Source: Oscillospiraceae bacterium
GTDB lineage: Bacteria > Bacillota > Clostridia > Oscillospirales > Ruminococcaceae
NCBI GenBank assembly: GCA_017435045.1
Contig: JAFSFT010000054.1
Span: forward strand, 1 to 62,212
Direction: 5' to 3'
Length of the DNA: 62,212 bases
In this document: piece by piece, positions 1-8,407 of the stretch
Position numbering within the stretch: position 1 is the stretch's first letter
Layout: the number at the start of each line of letters is the position of its first letter
Program-made: the position numbers and the translations under genes
The notes under the pieces: model-generated
Seen by the model: only the letters and a program-made list of their open reading frames with translations
What the model was told of the DNA's origin: nothing
Databases searched by the model: none

Positions 1-930
1 TGCTGCACGGCGGAGCAGACGGCGGAGAACATAGCCGCGGCCTTCGTTGGATGGGATAACACCGTCAGAAATCATAAATACTGTACTTCTGATGTGGTCT
101 GTGATAACACGAACAGAGATGTCTGTTTTTGCGTCTTCTTTGTATTTTACGCCGCTGATTTTTTCAACTTCTTTGATAACGTTTGCGATGGAGTCAACTT
201 CAAACATGTTGTCAACACCCTGCATTACGCAAGCAAGTCTTTCCAGACCCATACCTGTGTCGATGTTGCCCTTTGCCATTCTTTCGTAGTGGCCTTTGCC
301 GTCGGAAACAAACTGTGTAAATACAAGGTTCCAGATTTCGATAAATCTGTCGCATTCACAGCCTACGCCACAGTCAGGGCTGCCGCAGCCGTATTTTTCG
401 CCACGGTCAAAGTAAAGTTCGGAACAAGGGCCGCAAGGACCGGAACCGATTTCCCAGAAGTTGTCGTCTTTACCCATACGTTTCATATGGCTTGGGTCGA
501 TACCACGGCGTTTTACCCAGATGTCCCATGCTTCGTCGTCATCTTCGTAAACTGTGATGTAGAGAAGTTCTTTTGGAATCTTGAGTTCTTCTGTCAAAAA
601 TTCCCATGCCCATGTTGTTGCTTCTTCCTTGAAGTAGTCGCCAAAGGAGAAGTTACCGAGCATTTCGAAGAATGTACCATGACGTGCTGTAATACCTACA
701 CGTTCGATGTCAGGTGTTCTGATACATTTCTGACATGTTGTTGCACGGTTGCCAGGCATTGTTTTTTCGCCTGTGAAGTATTTCTTCAAAGGAGCCATAC
801 CGGAGTTGATAAGCAGCAGGCTGTTATCGTCCTGTGGGATGAGCGGGAAAGAGCCAAGGCGGTTGTGGCCTTTTTTCTGATAGAAAGAAAGATATTTCTC
901 TCTAAGGTCATTCAATGATGTCCATTCCAT
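1..930 (-). CDS. alaS: Alanyl-tRNA synthetase, N-terminal 310 codons (gene runs off left edge)
   Basis: Charges tRNA-Ala with alanine in the cytoplasm. The minus-strand protein begins [17 protein letters not shown] and continues through the class II catalytic core, including [20 protein letters not shown] and [14 protein letters not shown], which are typical of AlaS. It is still open at base 1, where it reads [14 protein letters not shown]. The editing and C-Ala domains lie outside the window. The ATG at 930-928 has a GAGGTGAC ribosome site at 943-936. A T-box leader and a promoter lie upstream, so expression should respond to uncharged tRNA-Ala. Identity is secure; the rest of the gene is not visible. 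Confidence 0.97.
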   Translation of the reverse strand, partial: MEWTSLNDLREKYLSFYQKKGHNRLGSFPLIPQDDNSLLLINSGMAPLKKYFTGEKTMPGNRATTCQKCIRTPDIERVGITARHGTFFEMLGNFSFGDYFKEEATTWAWEFLTEELKIPKELLYITVYEDDDEAWDIWVKRRGIDPSHMKRMGKDDNFWEIGSGPCGPCSELYFDRGEKYGCGSPDCGVGCECDRFIEIWNLVFTQFVSDGKGHYERMAKGNIDTGMGLERLACVMQGVDNMFEVDSIANVIKEVEKISGVKYKEDAKTDISVRVITDHIRSTVFMISDGVIPSNEGRGYVLRRLLRRAA

Positions 931-1011
931 TTTTAGTCACCTCATAATGATTTATAATTATTTTTTAATAACCAATTTTAAGAAAGCAGTTCCGAACAGT
1001 TTTCTGGCAAT

Positions 1012-1262
1012 AAAAAAAGCCCCGAGGATTACAATAATCCAAGGGACGATAAATTTACCGTGGTACCACCCAAATTATGCACACCCAAAACAGTGTACAT
1101 CACTTTATCTGCATTAACGCTGCACTACGCCCGACTTATTTCGCCGGGGGCAAAAGGGTGGCATTCAATAGAGTAAATTAAGTCTTGCACCAACCGACTT
1201 ATCTCTGTAAAATACTGTTATTGGTATTCCCTTTTATAGCCTTTAAAACTATTCGTTTTTAC
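1012..1262 (-). promoter_or_regulatory. T-box leader (Ala specifier) of alaS
   Basis: On the minus strand the conserved T-box GGGTGGTACCACGG lies at 1072-1058. It is followed by a stem-loop (about 1048-1019) and a T run, the terminator alternative. Upstream is the stem I GGTTGGTGCAAGACTT element. The specifier loop reads TTGAATGCCACC with GCC (Ala) at 1162-1160, which matches the downstream alaS. Known mechanism: uncharged tRNA-Ala pairs with the leader and favours antitermination. Confidence 0.95.
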
Positions 1263-1277
1263 TCTCTCACAAATATC

Positions 1278-1306
1278 ATTTTACTATAATAAAAGCTACA
1301 AGTCAA
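1278..1306 (-). promoter_or_regulatory. Sigma-A promoter of the alaS T-box transcript
   Basis: On the minus strand TTGACT (1306-1301) and TAAAAT (1283-1278) are separated by exactly 17 bp, just upstream of the T-box leader. Confidence 0.8.
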
Positions 1307-1343
1307 TGCTTAAAATAGCCAAATTTTGGGGCTAAACATTTAC

Positions 1344-1372
1344 TTGCGTTATGCGTTTTAACGTGGTATATT
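1344..1372 (+). promoter_or_regulatory. Putative extended -10 promoter for the 33-aa gene
   Basis: TTGCGT (1344-1349), a 17-bp spacer and TATATT (1367-1372) preceded by TGG (TGn extension). It lies about 30 bp upstream of the small gene's ATG and reads away from alaS. Confidence 0.55.
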
Positions 1373-1403
1373 GTAGACAAGAAAAAGAAAGAAGGTGAAC
1401 CCA

Positions 1404-1505
1404 ATGAAAACCGAAGAACACTCTTTTAATGAAGAACATTTGGAAGATATGGTTAAGGACACAGGCTTTAGCGGTAGATTTGAGATCACCAGAAGCATAG
1501 GATAG
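1404..1505 (+). CDS. Small 33-residue acidic peptide of unknown function
   Basis: The ATG at 1404 follows GAAGGTGAA with good spacing and sits behind a promoter-like element. The peptide starts MKTEEHSFNEEHLEDMVKD and ends ITRSIG before TAG. It has no signal peptide or membrane segment and I recognise no family. It could be a genuine small protein, a leader peptide, or the surviving 5' end of a decayed gene: the next ~480 bp in the same frame contain many stops. A rightward terminator lies 480 bp downstream. Its complement (1332-1529) is also open but has no start signals. Confidence 0.4.
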   Translation: MKTEEHSFNEEHLEDMVKDTGFSGRFEITRSIG

Positions 1506-1986
1506 AAAAAGACACAGACCGAAAACCAAAGGTTCTTAAAAAGAGATAAAGATAAAAATTAAATAAAAGTTTAAGAAATAAAATAGAAAATTAAACTGAA
1601 AAGGAAAGTAAAAAATCTTTATATACTTGCAACAGTTGATGTTGTAAACAGATATCAGGACGAGAAACTGATGTCATAAATGGATTAAAAGAAACTTAAT
1701 TCAGTGTTTTAGATATCAACAACAATCCTTCCAATAAATGGCAGCTTTACAACCAGTGTAAATAAAAGTTTTAAAAATTGTAAAATAAAAACAACTGGAA
1801 AAGATTATTGTAAAGAAAGTAATCGAAGAAAAAAAGGAAGCAAACCGCAGTTGTAAAATAAAAACAGTTATTAACTTCTATTAGATAAAAAAAGAGAAAT
1901 GTTTAAAAAAAGAAGTTAGCTATAAAGTTGACCGATATTGCAACTATAATAAGGATTAGAAAAATTGAATATGATTGAAATAATGT
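1506..1986 (+). other. Purine-rich, stop-riddled stretch after the 33-aa gene
   Basis: No credible reading frame. The plus strand is dominated by A and G. It contains two near copies of TTGTAAAATAAAAACA (1778-1793 and 1851-1866). With a promoter to the left and a terminator to the right it could be the body of a long untranslated RNA or a decayed gene. Nothing else is seen here. Confidence 0.4.
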
Positions 1987-2026
1987 AAATCCCTCTAAGA
2001 TGACAAGAGCATTTTAGAGGGATTTT
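1987..2026 (+). terminator. Rho-independent terminator, rightward
   Basis: AAATCCCTCTAA (1987-1998) pairs with TTAGAGGGATTT (2014-2025), followed by T residues on the plus strand. It ends the purine-rich transcript. Confidence 0.75.
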
Positions 2027-2073
2027 TCGCTTTTGCTTTACCCTGACCATTCTTTATGCGGGATAAATTGTGT

Positions 2074-2094
2074 GCCTGTTTTGGCAGGCTTTTT
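2074..2094 (+). terminator. Second rightward hairpin and T run
   Basis: GCCTG (2074-2078) pairs with CAGGC (2085-2089), followed by TTTTT. It also reads rightward, against the transpeptidase gene that ends at 2110. Confidence 0.5.
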
Positions 2095-2109
2095 GAAAAA
2101 TGCAAATAA

Positions 2110-3741
2110 TTATTCTGCGTTTACATCCTCTGCGGCTTTATTTTCCATTGTATAATACAGGCTGTCGCAGATTTTTTTAAAAATAGGTGCCGCCGTCCGT
2201 GTACTTTCGCCGCCATTGTACATTGTAATGCAGATTGTGTACTGCGGATTTTCATAGGGATAAAAACCACAGAACCAGGCTGTAAGTATCTCCTCGCCGT
2301 TTTCTGAATAACGGCCTGTCTGTGCTGTGCCTGTTTTACCGCCTGCGGAAAAATTTTCCGGATTTGCCCTGCCCATAGCACCCTGCTCCACAACACTTTG
2401 CAGCATCTGCTTTATCTTTTCTGCCGTGGTCTGCTCTATTATCCGTTTTTCGCTGTAACTGTACAGATTTGTAAGCTGTTCCTTTGTATCGGCATCATAT
2501 ATTCCGTTTGCAATCTGCGGTTTTATATAAACACCGCCCGTTGCAAACATATTCATATACGCAGCCACGTGTACCGGTGTAAGCAGCATTTTACCCTGCC
2601 CGAAACTTACGCTGGCAAGCTGCCCCAAATCCCGCAGTTCATCTATTGTTGGAAAATATCCCGCCCTTGTTCCATATTCCCGCGTTAATAGAATTTTTTC
2701 TCCGAAGGACAGATTTTTTGCCATCTGATAAAAGCTGAAGGCTTTGTTTTTTATATATGCATCCACAAAATAGCAGTTGCATGACACTACAAGTGCCCTT
2801 TCCATATCCACCTCTCCGTGAGCCTTGTTGTTGGCACAATGGTATTCGTGGTCATTTATCTCTATTGTTCCTGTGCAGTTGTATATTCTGTCCGGATTGT
2901 ACCCGTTTTCCAGCAGCACAGCACTCCACAGCGGTTTTATAACGCTGCCTGCCTCGTAGCTTTGCAGTGTTTTGTTGACAAGGGGCGAATTTTCGCTTTC
3001 CAGTGCCTGTGCCACATTGTTTGCCGAGTAAAAAGGTGTGGAAACCATGGCCTTTATCTTTCCCGTTGTGCATTCCATAACCACTATAGAGCCGTTTGGA
3101 ATATATTCTTTTGCCAGCCCCTCACAGATTCGCTGCACTGTATTGTCTATGGTGAGACAAAGCATCAGCGGCACGCCCTTGGAATTAGTGACCTTTGATT
3201 TGAGCTTTCGGGACACAATCTGACCGTATCCGTTTACCTCTGTATCAAGATACCGCACCTCTGCCCCGTTTTTAAGTTCCTCGTCAAACACCAGTTCCAT
3301 CCCCGACACTCCGTTGCCGTCTGCGTCCACATATCCTACAAGATGCTGGGCAATATTGAAATCTGAATATCGCTGTGTAACCTTATATACCTCCCTGTCT
3401 TCAACAGGATATTCCAGCTGTGCCATAAAGTTTGTTTTATACTGTATATTGTCATAAAACTGCCGTTTTTCCGACTCTGTAAGGGCATTGAACACCTGCT
3501 GCATATCCTCGTCGTAGGCGGTTACAAGGGTTTTATATTTTTCTACCGAATTGGTAACAGCATCGAAGCTGTCGTCTGTTATCACGCCCCTGCTGTCATC
3601 TATTGTATACTCCCTGTTCTGCTGGCTGTCTGCCTTTTCATAATATCTACCGGAAACATTTATATGCACCATATTCAGCTCGATTATAAACGCAAAGGCT
3701 GTAAATAAAACCACAAGCCATATAAGCCGTTTTTCCGTCAA
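2110..3741 (-). CDS. Penicillin-binding transpeptidase, SpoVD/PBP2-like
   Basis: Membrane-anchored D,D-transpeptidase that cross-links peptidoglycan. One N-terminal membrane segment (LIWLVVLFTAFAFIIEL) precedes the RGVITD dimerization-type motif. The three transpeptidase motifs are present: GSVIK (SxxK), SCN (SxN) and KTGT. The frame stays open to a GTG at 3750, but AGAGG at 3754-3750 sits 8 nt before a TTG at 3741, which makes TTG the better start (about 543 aa). The gene lies 40 bp downstream of sigK, so a role in spore cortex or sporulation wall synthesis is likely (inference). The ribosome site is buried in the hairpin at 3750-3770. Confidence 0.9.
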   Translation of the reverse strand: MTEKRLIWLVVLFTAFAFIIELNMVHINVSGRYYEKADSQQNREYTIDDSRGVITDDSFDAVTNSVEKYKTLVTAYDEDMQQVFNALTESEKRQFYDNIQYKTNFMAQLEYPVEDREVYKVTQRYSDFNIAQHLVGYVDADGNGVSGMELVFDEELKNGAEVRYLDTEVNGYGQIVSRKLKSKVTNSKGVPLMLCLTIDNTVQRICEGLAKEYIPNGSIVVMECTTGKIKAMVSTPFYSANNVAQALESENSPLVNKTLQSYEAGSVIKPLWSAVLLENGYNPDRIYNCTGTIEINDHEYHCANNKAHGEVDMERALVVSCNCYFVDAYIKNKAFSFYQMAKNLSFGEKILLTREYGTRAGYFPTIDELRDLGQLASVSFGQGKMLLTPVHVAAYMNMFATGGVYIKPQIANGIYDADTKEQLTNLYSYSEKRIIEQTTAEKIKQMLQSVVEQGAMGRANPENFSAGGKTGTAQTGRYSENGEEILTAWFCGFYPYENPQYTICITMYNGGESTRTAAPIFKKICDSLYYTMENKAAEDVNAE

Positions 3742-3749
3742 AAAAATCA

Positions 3750-3770
3750 CCTCTGCATATTATGCAGAGG
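3750..3770. terminator. Hairpin between sigK and the PBP gene, overlapping the PBP ribosome site
   Basis: Perfect 10-bp arms CCTCTGCATA / TATGCAGAGG around one T, flanked by T runs on both strands. It can act as a terminator after sigK, and its 3' arm on the minus strand is the Shine-Dalgarno of the PBP gene. Confidence 0.65.
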
Positions 3771-3781
3771 TTTTTTGCATT

Positions 3782-4477
3782 TTATTCCGCAGCATCTGTT
3801 ATACTTTCACGCAGAATTTCTATGGCTTTTTTCTCCAGTCTGGAGACATAGCTGCGGCTTATATCCAGTATTTCGCACACCTGCTGCTGTGTCTGCGGAC
3901 TGTTGCCCAACAGACCATACCGCATAATTATTATCTGCCGCTGCCTTGCATCCAGCTTTTGCAGCACCGCCCTGAGCACATCGTTTTTAAGTTCCTGATT
4001 TTCGCAGTATTCCTCCAGCTGAAAGCTGTCCTGAATGCTGTCCTTAAGTGTAAGCTTGCCGCCCGATTTATCCTCTGTATCGATATTTTCCTCCAGATAA
4101 ACGGTATTTTCTGTCTGTCTTATTTTCCGCATATACATAAGCACTTCGTTATCTATACACTTTGATGCATAGGTGGAAAACTTGACCTGTTTTTCGCTGC
4201 TGAAGCTCTGCACCGCTTTTATAAGCCCTATTGTACCTATAGACATAAGGTCATCGTTTTCTACAGGCCCCTGATAGTATTTTTTTACCACGTGTGCCAC
4301 CAGCCGCAGGTTGTGCTTTATAAGTCTGTCACGGGCGGACATATCACCGCCGAAATATTTGCTGAACTCCTCTTTTTCCTGTTTTGGTGTAAGCGGTTCG
4401 GGCAGAACACGGCTTTCCAGATGCAGTGCAAGAAAAAGCACGTTTGCCAGAACAATGCCTATTATTGTGCTGAACAT
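3782..4477 (-). CDS. sigK: Sporulation sigma factor sigma-K (pro-form)
   Basis: Directs late mother-cell transcription during sporulation. The 231-aa protein starts with a hydrophobic pro-sequence (MFSTIIGIVLANVLFLALHL). Region 2 follows (HNLRLVAHVVKKY, DDLMSIGTIGLIKAV, KFSTYASKCIDNEVLMYMR), then region 4 ending ISRSYVSRLEKKAIEIL, closely like Bacillus SigK. ATG at 4477 with AAGGGG 5 nt upstream. The gene is intact: no skin-type element interrupts it. A membrane protease such as SpoIVFB would be expected to remove the leader (family knowledge). SigE is the nearest alternative, but the pro-sequence and region 4 favour SigK. Confidence 0.92.
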   Translation of the reverse strand: MFSTIIGIVLANVLFLALHLESRVLPEPLTPKQEKEEFSKYFGGDMSARDRLIKHNLRLVAHVVKKYYQGPVENDDLMSIGTIGLIKAVQSFSSEKQVKFSTYASKCIDNEVLMYMRKIRQTENTVYLEENIDTEDKSGGKLTLKDSIQDSFQLEEYCENQELKNDVLRAVLQKLDARQRQIIIMRYGLLGNSPQTQQQVCEILDISRSYVSRLEKKAIEILRESITDAAE

Positions 4478-4551
4478 AATCCCCTTACCTTTCAGTTTTG
4501 GTAATTCATTTTACGAAGAAAGGCTGATTATTATTACCATTACATACAAAA

Positions 4552-4591
4552 CAGAGTGCAAAAACACAGCAATATGCCGCTTTGCACTCTG
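4552..4591 (-). terminator. Terminator of the amidase gene
   Basis: CAGAGTGCAAA (4552-4562) and TTTGCACTCTG (4581-4591) form an 11-bp stem, followed on the minus strand by TTTTG. Confidence 0.75.
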
Positions 4592-4600
4592 TCTGATTAT

Positions 4601-6880
4601 TTATTCCGGTATTATATCCAGCACTGCCATTGCAGTTGCAAAGGCCGCTTTGTATATGTCTTCATCTCTGTAAAGGGCTGCATACTCCTGCGGATTTATG
4701 ATAAATCCGTATTCATTGAGCACAGCAGGTGCTATATCCTGCCGCAGTACATAAAAACGGCCAAAACCGCTGCCACGGTTGTTTCTGTCTGTAGCAGATG
4801 AAATTTTATCCGCCATAAGTTCGGCCATAATTTCGCTCTGCGGTGTAAAGTAATAGCTTTCCACCCCAGAGGATTTATTTACATCCACAGTGTATTCCAG
4901 ACTGTTGTGGTGCTGTGCAATAAACAAATCCGGTTTAAGTTCTGTCACCATGGAACGTCTTTCCTCCAGTGTGAGGAAGCTGTCGTCACTGCGGGTAAGG
5001 TACACTGTTGCCCCAAGTTTTTCAAGACACTGCTGTGTTGCAAGGGTAAGGGCAAGGTTTATATCCTTTTCGTGCGGGCCTGCAATGCCGCCCATAGCCA
5101 GTGCACCCGGATCGGTGCCTCCATGGCCTGCATCCAGCATTACACTTATTCCCTCAAGCGGTTTTGCCCCCTGCTGTTTTCGGGGAGCTTTTTTAAGATA
5201 TATCTTCACTGTATCGTCATCGCAATACTCGGTGTTATAGCCCCACAGCTCGTTTTCGGTATTGTTTTCCAGTACAAGAACTGTGTTTTTTCTGTCCTGC
5301 TTTACATAGATTTCGGTGGTAAAGCACCCCTCGATATCAGTTACAGCAAAGCTGTCTTCTTCCACGATATAGCTGTCACTGATGGTTGTATTTATAAAAG
5401 TAAATATCACCTGACCGTCCTTGAAGGTTGAGATTACAGCAGGCTTGCCTGTTACATTGAAAACCAGATATTCATTTTCTTCATCCGCCTGTTCAAGTGA
5501 AATTTCAGCTATATGAGCTGCTGTATAGTCATTGTCCTCAACCCATTCCACCTTATCTGCAAGCACATATCCACCATTGGATAACTGGTATGCCCAGGTA
5601 TATTTGCCGTTGCGGACAGTTTTTACGCTTTTTTCCACAACAAGCTGAACTCCCTGTACAACACCGTCCATTACAGCCTCGTCCCTATCTGGGTCTGAAA
5701 GTATGCTTGTCAGCGGATTTATCGTCTGCACAACCTGTCCCCTGTAGGCCCGCACAGTGTCGTCGTATTCCATCGGTCTAGTTATTCCTGTGCTTTCATA
5801 AACCATACGGGTAACTGTATATGCAGCATAGCTGTCTGCCTGCTGCACTTCTATAAGGTTGTCTCCCTCGGCAAGTGTTACATAAAGGCCGAAACTGCCG
5901 TCTCTGCCCTGCACTGCCGCCTGCCCGTTGATATATACAGGCTCATAAGGGTTTGCCACACCTGCAACATATATGCCGTCGTAATATGTGCTTATATCCT
6001 TTGACGGCCAGCTTACAGCAAATGTGCTGTCCACAGACATATTGAATCGTTTAAGACCTGCCGATGTATCCATAAGACTGCGATAAAAACCGAGGTCTGT
6101 ATTGGGGTCGGTGTATTCGGTAAGAATAAGGCCATCTATGTCAAAAAAGTTGGAAAGGATAAACAAATCCTCTGCAAAACTTTGGGATTTATGGCTGAGG
6201 AGTATCTTTGCCGATGCAAAATCGCCGTTTTTCAGCTCTTTATACTGTGTGTCGGTGATTCCGTCAAATACAAAAAAATCCATTGCCCCATAGCTCTGCA
6301 GCAGCTTTGCATTTTCTATATCGTCAGTGTGCAGACCAAAGTGATATCTGTGCATACGTCTGCTGATGCTCATTTTTATGTTCTGCAGACTTTCATTTGA
6401 ATATCCGCAGCCGCTGAGCATAACGCCTGCAAATTTGTATTCCCTGTTTATCTCTCCGATTGTAAGAGATATTTCTTCTTCTGTAAGTTCCGTGCAGTCT
6501 ATATCAAGGATAATCTGCACCCCTGCTTTTTCCAGCGGATTTTTAAGTGCAGAGAGAATTTTACCATATTGCTGCCAGCTTAATTCCGCAAAGCAGTTGG
6601 TAAAACCGCCAGCCTCATCTATTGCAGTTTTTCCATCATTGTAGCGGATAATGGCTGTGTTGATGCCGTTTGCGTTAAAATACTCCGTCATTTCCGTTAC
6701 CTTGACATTGAAAACCTCTTTGCTGTCATTGGGAGAAAATACATTGTTAAGGTCTATTTCGGCGGCAATCATATCTTCATCCTCAATAATAAACTGCCTG
6801 CCTATACCAAGAAACGACATCAGTCCATATACTGCCGCCAGTGCAGCTATCACAGTAATAATCAGTATTTTTTTCTTCAT
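4601..6880 (-). CDS. Multidomain N-acetylmuramoyl-L-alanine amidase with TIM-barrel-like N-region
   Basis: Extracellular peptidoglycan amidase of 759 aa. It has an N-terminal signal anchor (ILIITVIAALAAVYGLM). Residues about 50-300 look like a glycosidase-type barrel without an obvious catalytic pair. An Ig-like segment (about 310-370) and an SH3-like segment (about 390-460) follow. The C-terminal Amidase_3 domain starts near 570 with DAGHGGTDPG, then HEKD, QHHNS and VLNEYGF, supplying the zinc ligands and catalytic glutamate. ATG at 6880 with AGAGGTG upstream. It ends 120 bp before sigK and has its own terminator. A role in cortex or mother-cell wall lysis is suggested by context only. Confidence 0.88.
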   Translation of the reverse strand: MKKKILIITVIAALAAVYGLMSFLGIGRQFIIEDEDMIAAEIDLNNVFSPNDSKEVFNVKVTEMTEYFNANGINTAIIRYNDGKTAIDEAGGFTNCFAELSWQQYGKILSALKNPLEKAGVQIILDIDCTELTEEEISLTIGEINREYKFAGVMLSGCGYSNESLQNIKMSISRRMHRYHFGLHTDDIENAKLLQSYGAMDFFVFDGITDTQYKELKNGDFASAKILLSHKSQSFAEDLFILSNFFDIDGLILTEYTDPNTDLGFYRSLMDTSAGLKRFNMSVDSTFAVSWPSKDISTYYDGIYVAGVANPYEPVYINGQAAVQGRDGSFGLYVTLAEGDNLIEVQQADSYAAYTVTRMVYESTGITRPMEYDDTVRAYRGQVVQTINPLTSILSDPDRDEAVMDGVVQGVQLVVEKSVKTVRNGKYTWAYQLSNGGYVLADKVEWVEDNDYTAAHIAEISLEQADEENEYLVFNVTGKPAVISTFKDGQVIFTFINTTISDSYIVEEDSFAVTDIEGCFTTEIYVKQDRKNTVLVLENNTENELWGYNTEYCDDDTVKIYLKKAPRKQQGAKPLEGISVMLDAGHGGTDPGALAMGGIAGPHEKDINLALTLATQQCLEKLGATVYLTRSDDSFLTLEERRSMVTELKPDLFIAQHHNSLEYTVDVNKSSGVESYYFTPQSEIMAELMADKISSATDRNNRGSGFGRFYVLRQDIAPAVLNEYGFIINPQEYAALYRDEDIYKAAFATAMAVLDIIPE

Positions 6881-6900
6881 CTCACACCTCTTTTCCTTAA

Positions 6901-6953
6901 AACATATGATATGTTACCACTTTATGGGCAAAAAACAAGTTACATAAAGTAAC
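6901..6953. promoter_or_regulatory. Two short perfect palindromes upstream of the amidase
   Basis: AACATATGATATGTT (6901-6915) and GTTACATAAAGTAAC (6939-6953) lie within 75 bp upstream of the amidase start. They are operator-like; the protein that binds them is unknown. Confidence 0.35.
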
Positions 6954-6979
6954 AATTTGGTTAACTGTCTATTAAAAAA

Positions 6980-7007
6980 CATCTGCAATTTACAGAAACT
7001 GCAGATG
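6980..7007 (-). terminator. Terminator of the ABC exporter operon
   Basis: CATCTGCA (6980-6987) pairs with TGCAGATG (7000-7007), followed on the minus strand by TTTTTTAAT. Confidence 0.75.
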
Positions 7008-7039
7008 CTTTTATAAATTTTATGGCAGTAAAACTTCTT

Positions 7040-8407
7040 TTAATCATTTTTAATGGCAGTAAGTGCACTTATTTTTACCGCCTTGTTTGCAGGCACATAG
7101 CCTGAAAGCATACCGATAAAGCTGGAAAACGCCACACCTGCAAAGGCAAGCCATACAGGAATTATGGATATGTAAGTTTTCATAATTTCGCCGTTCATAT
7201 CGTAGCTTGGGCCCATCATGCTTGTTGCCACATGGTTGAGCACAAAGCTTAACAGATAGCTTATGCCCACACCCACAACACCGCCAAGGAAACCAATGCC
7301 TGCAGATTCCATAAGGAACATTGCACGGATGTTTTTGATTTCACATCCAAGCACCTTCATAATGCCTATTTCCCTGCGGCGCTCGTAGATAGCCATAGTC
7401 ATAGTGTTGGCAATACTGATTGCCGCAACCAGAAGCGATATGCTGCCGAGGCCCGCAAGTATAAGCTGTATTGTCTGTGTCTGCTTTTCCATCTCGTCCA
7501 GCCAGCTTGTAGGAGAGGATGTGTTGTAACCCATTTCCTCAATTGCAGCGATAACATCCTCCACATATTTCATGTCGGTTACCTTTACAACTGCACGGTT
7601 ATATGTTCTTTCCTTGTTTTTACCGCCTGTAACACGTATTTTATTAACTTTTATATATTCTTCTTCCAGCTCTATAAGGTCTTCCATATCCATTATAAAG
7701 CCTGCATAGGTTTCGTAGCCTTTGTTCCAGTCTTCTTTAACTGTGCCGACCACCTTTAATGTTCTCTCCACGGCTTTGCCGTTTTCTTCCATCGGCTGCA
7801 CCTTGAGAACCAGTTTATCCTTGCTTAAATCTACAAAAGGGTCTTTGACAACACCGTTTTCATCGGGGTACGGGTCCACACGGTTGTGCGGCCACTGACG
7901 CTTTGGATTGTAAAATTCGTACGCTGCCTTTTCGCCTGCAATAACGGTGAACGCCTTGTCGCTGTCGTTAAGATAACGGCCGTCTATAAGCTCGTAGCCG
8001 TAATCGTCTATAGCTTCACGGTACATACCCACAATGCTGTCGCCCACCCAGCCGTTCCACTCGTATTTACCCGAGCTGCCGCCGTTGATGATGATGGTGT
8101 TGAGATACTGGGACTGATAGATAGGTGTTGCCACCTTTACATTTTCCATAGCCTGTATCTGTGCAATAACCTTATCGGTTATAGGCTCCTGGTCGGGACT
8201 GTCGTTCCAGTTGTACACTGTAATCTGTGTAAGATCCCCCATGCTTGCTATCATGTCCTCGTTGCTTTTTGTTATAGCTTCACCAATGGACATCATCATA
8301 ACTATGGAACAGGTGCCGATTATAACACCCAGAACGGTGAGAATGGTTCTGCCCTTGCGCCTTTTGAGATTATCTGCCGAAAGTTTTAATAAATCAGATA
8401 TCCTCAT
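7040..8407 (-). CDS. MacB/FtsX-type ABC transporter permease
   Basis: 455-aa permease of the MacB family. It has an N-terminal membrane segment (TILTVLGVIIGTCSIVMMM), a large extracytoplasmic MacB core domain, and a C-terminal block of three membrane helices with YERRREIGIMKVLG between the first two and VPANKAVKISALTAI at the end. Its start overlaps the stop of the surface accessory gene by 14 nt, and the ATPase gene precedes that, giving one translationally coupled three-gene operon. Such systems move peptides, lipids or antibiotics out of the membrane; the substrate here is unknown. Confidence 0.9.
   Translation of the reverse strand: MRISDLLKLSADNLKRRKGRTILTVLGVIIGTCSIVMMMSIGEAITKSNEDMIASMGDLTQITVYNWNDSPDQEPITDKVIAQIQAMENVKVATPIYQSQYLNTIIINGGSSGKYEWNGWVGDSIVGMYREAIDDYGYELIDGRYLNDSDKAFTVIAGEKAAYEFYNPKRQWPHNRVDPYPDENGVVKDPFVDLSKDKLVLKVQPMEENGKAVERTLKVVGTVKEDWNKGYETYAGFIMDMEDLIELEEEYIKVNKIRVTGGKNKERTYNRAVVKVTDMKYVEDVIAAIEEMGYNTSSPTSWLDEMEKQTQTIQLILAGLGSISLLVAAISIANTMTMAIYERRREIGIMKVLGCEIKNIRAMFLMESAGIGFLGGVVGVGISYLLSFVLNHVATSMMGPSYDMNGEIMKTYISIIPVWLAFAGVAFSSFIGMLSGYVPANKAVKISALTAIKND

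Noticed and set aside
94..918. Long rightward open frame over alaS
   Set aside because: Antisense shadow of the clear AlaS coding frame, with no ribosome site or family match.
1332..1529. 65-codon leftward frame opposite the small gene
   Set aside because: No start signals; the plus strand has promoter and ribosome site.
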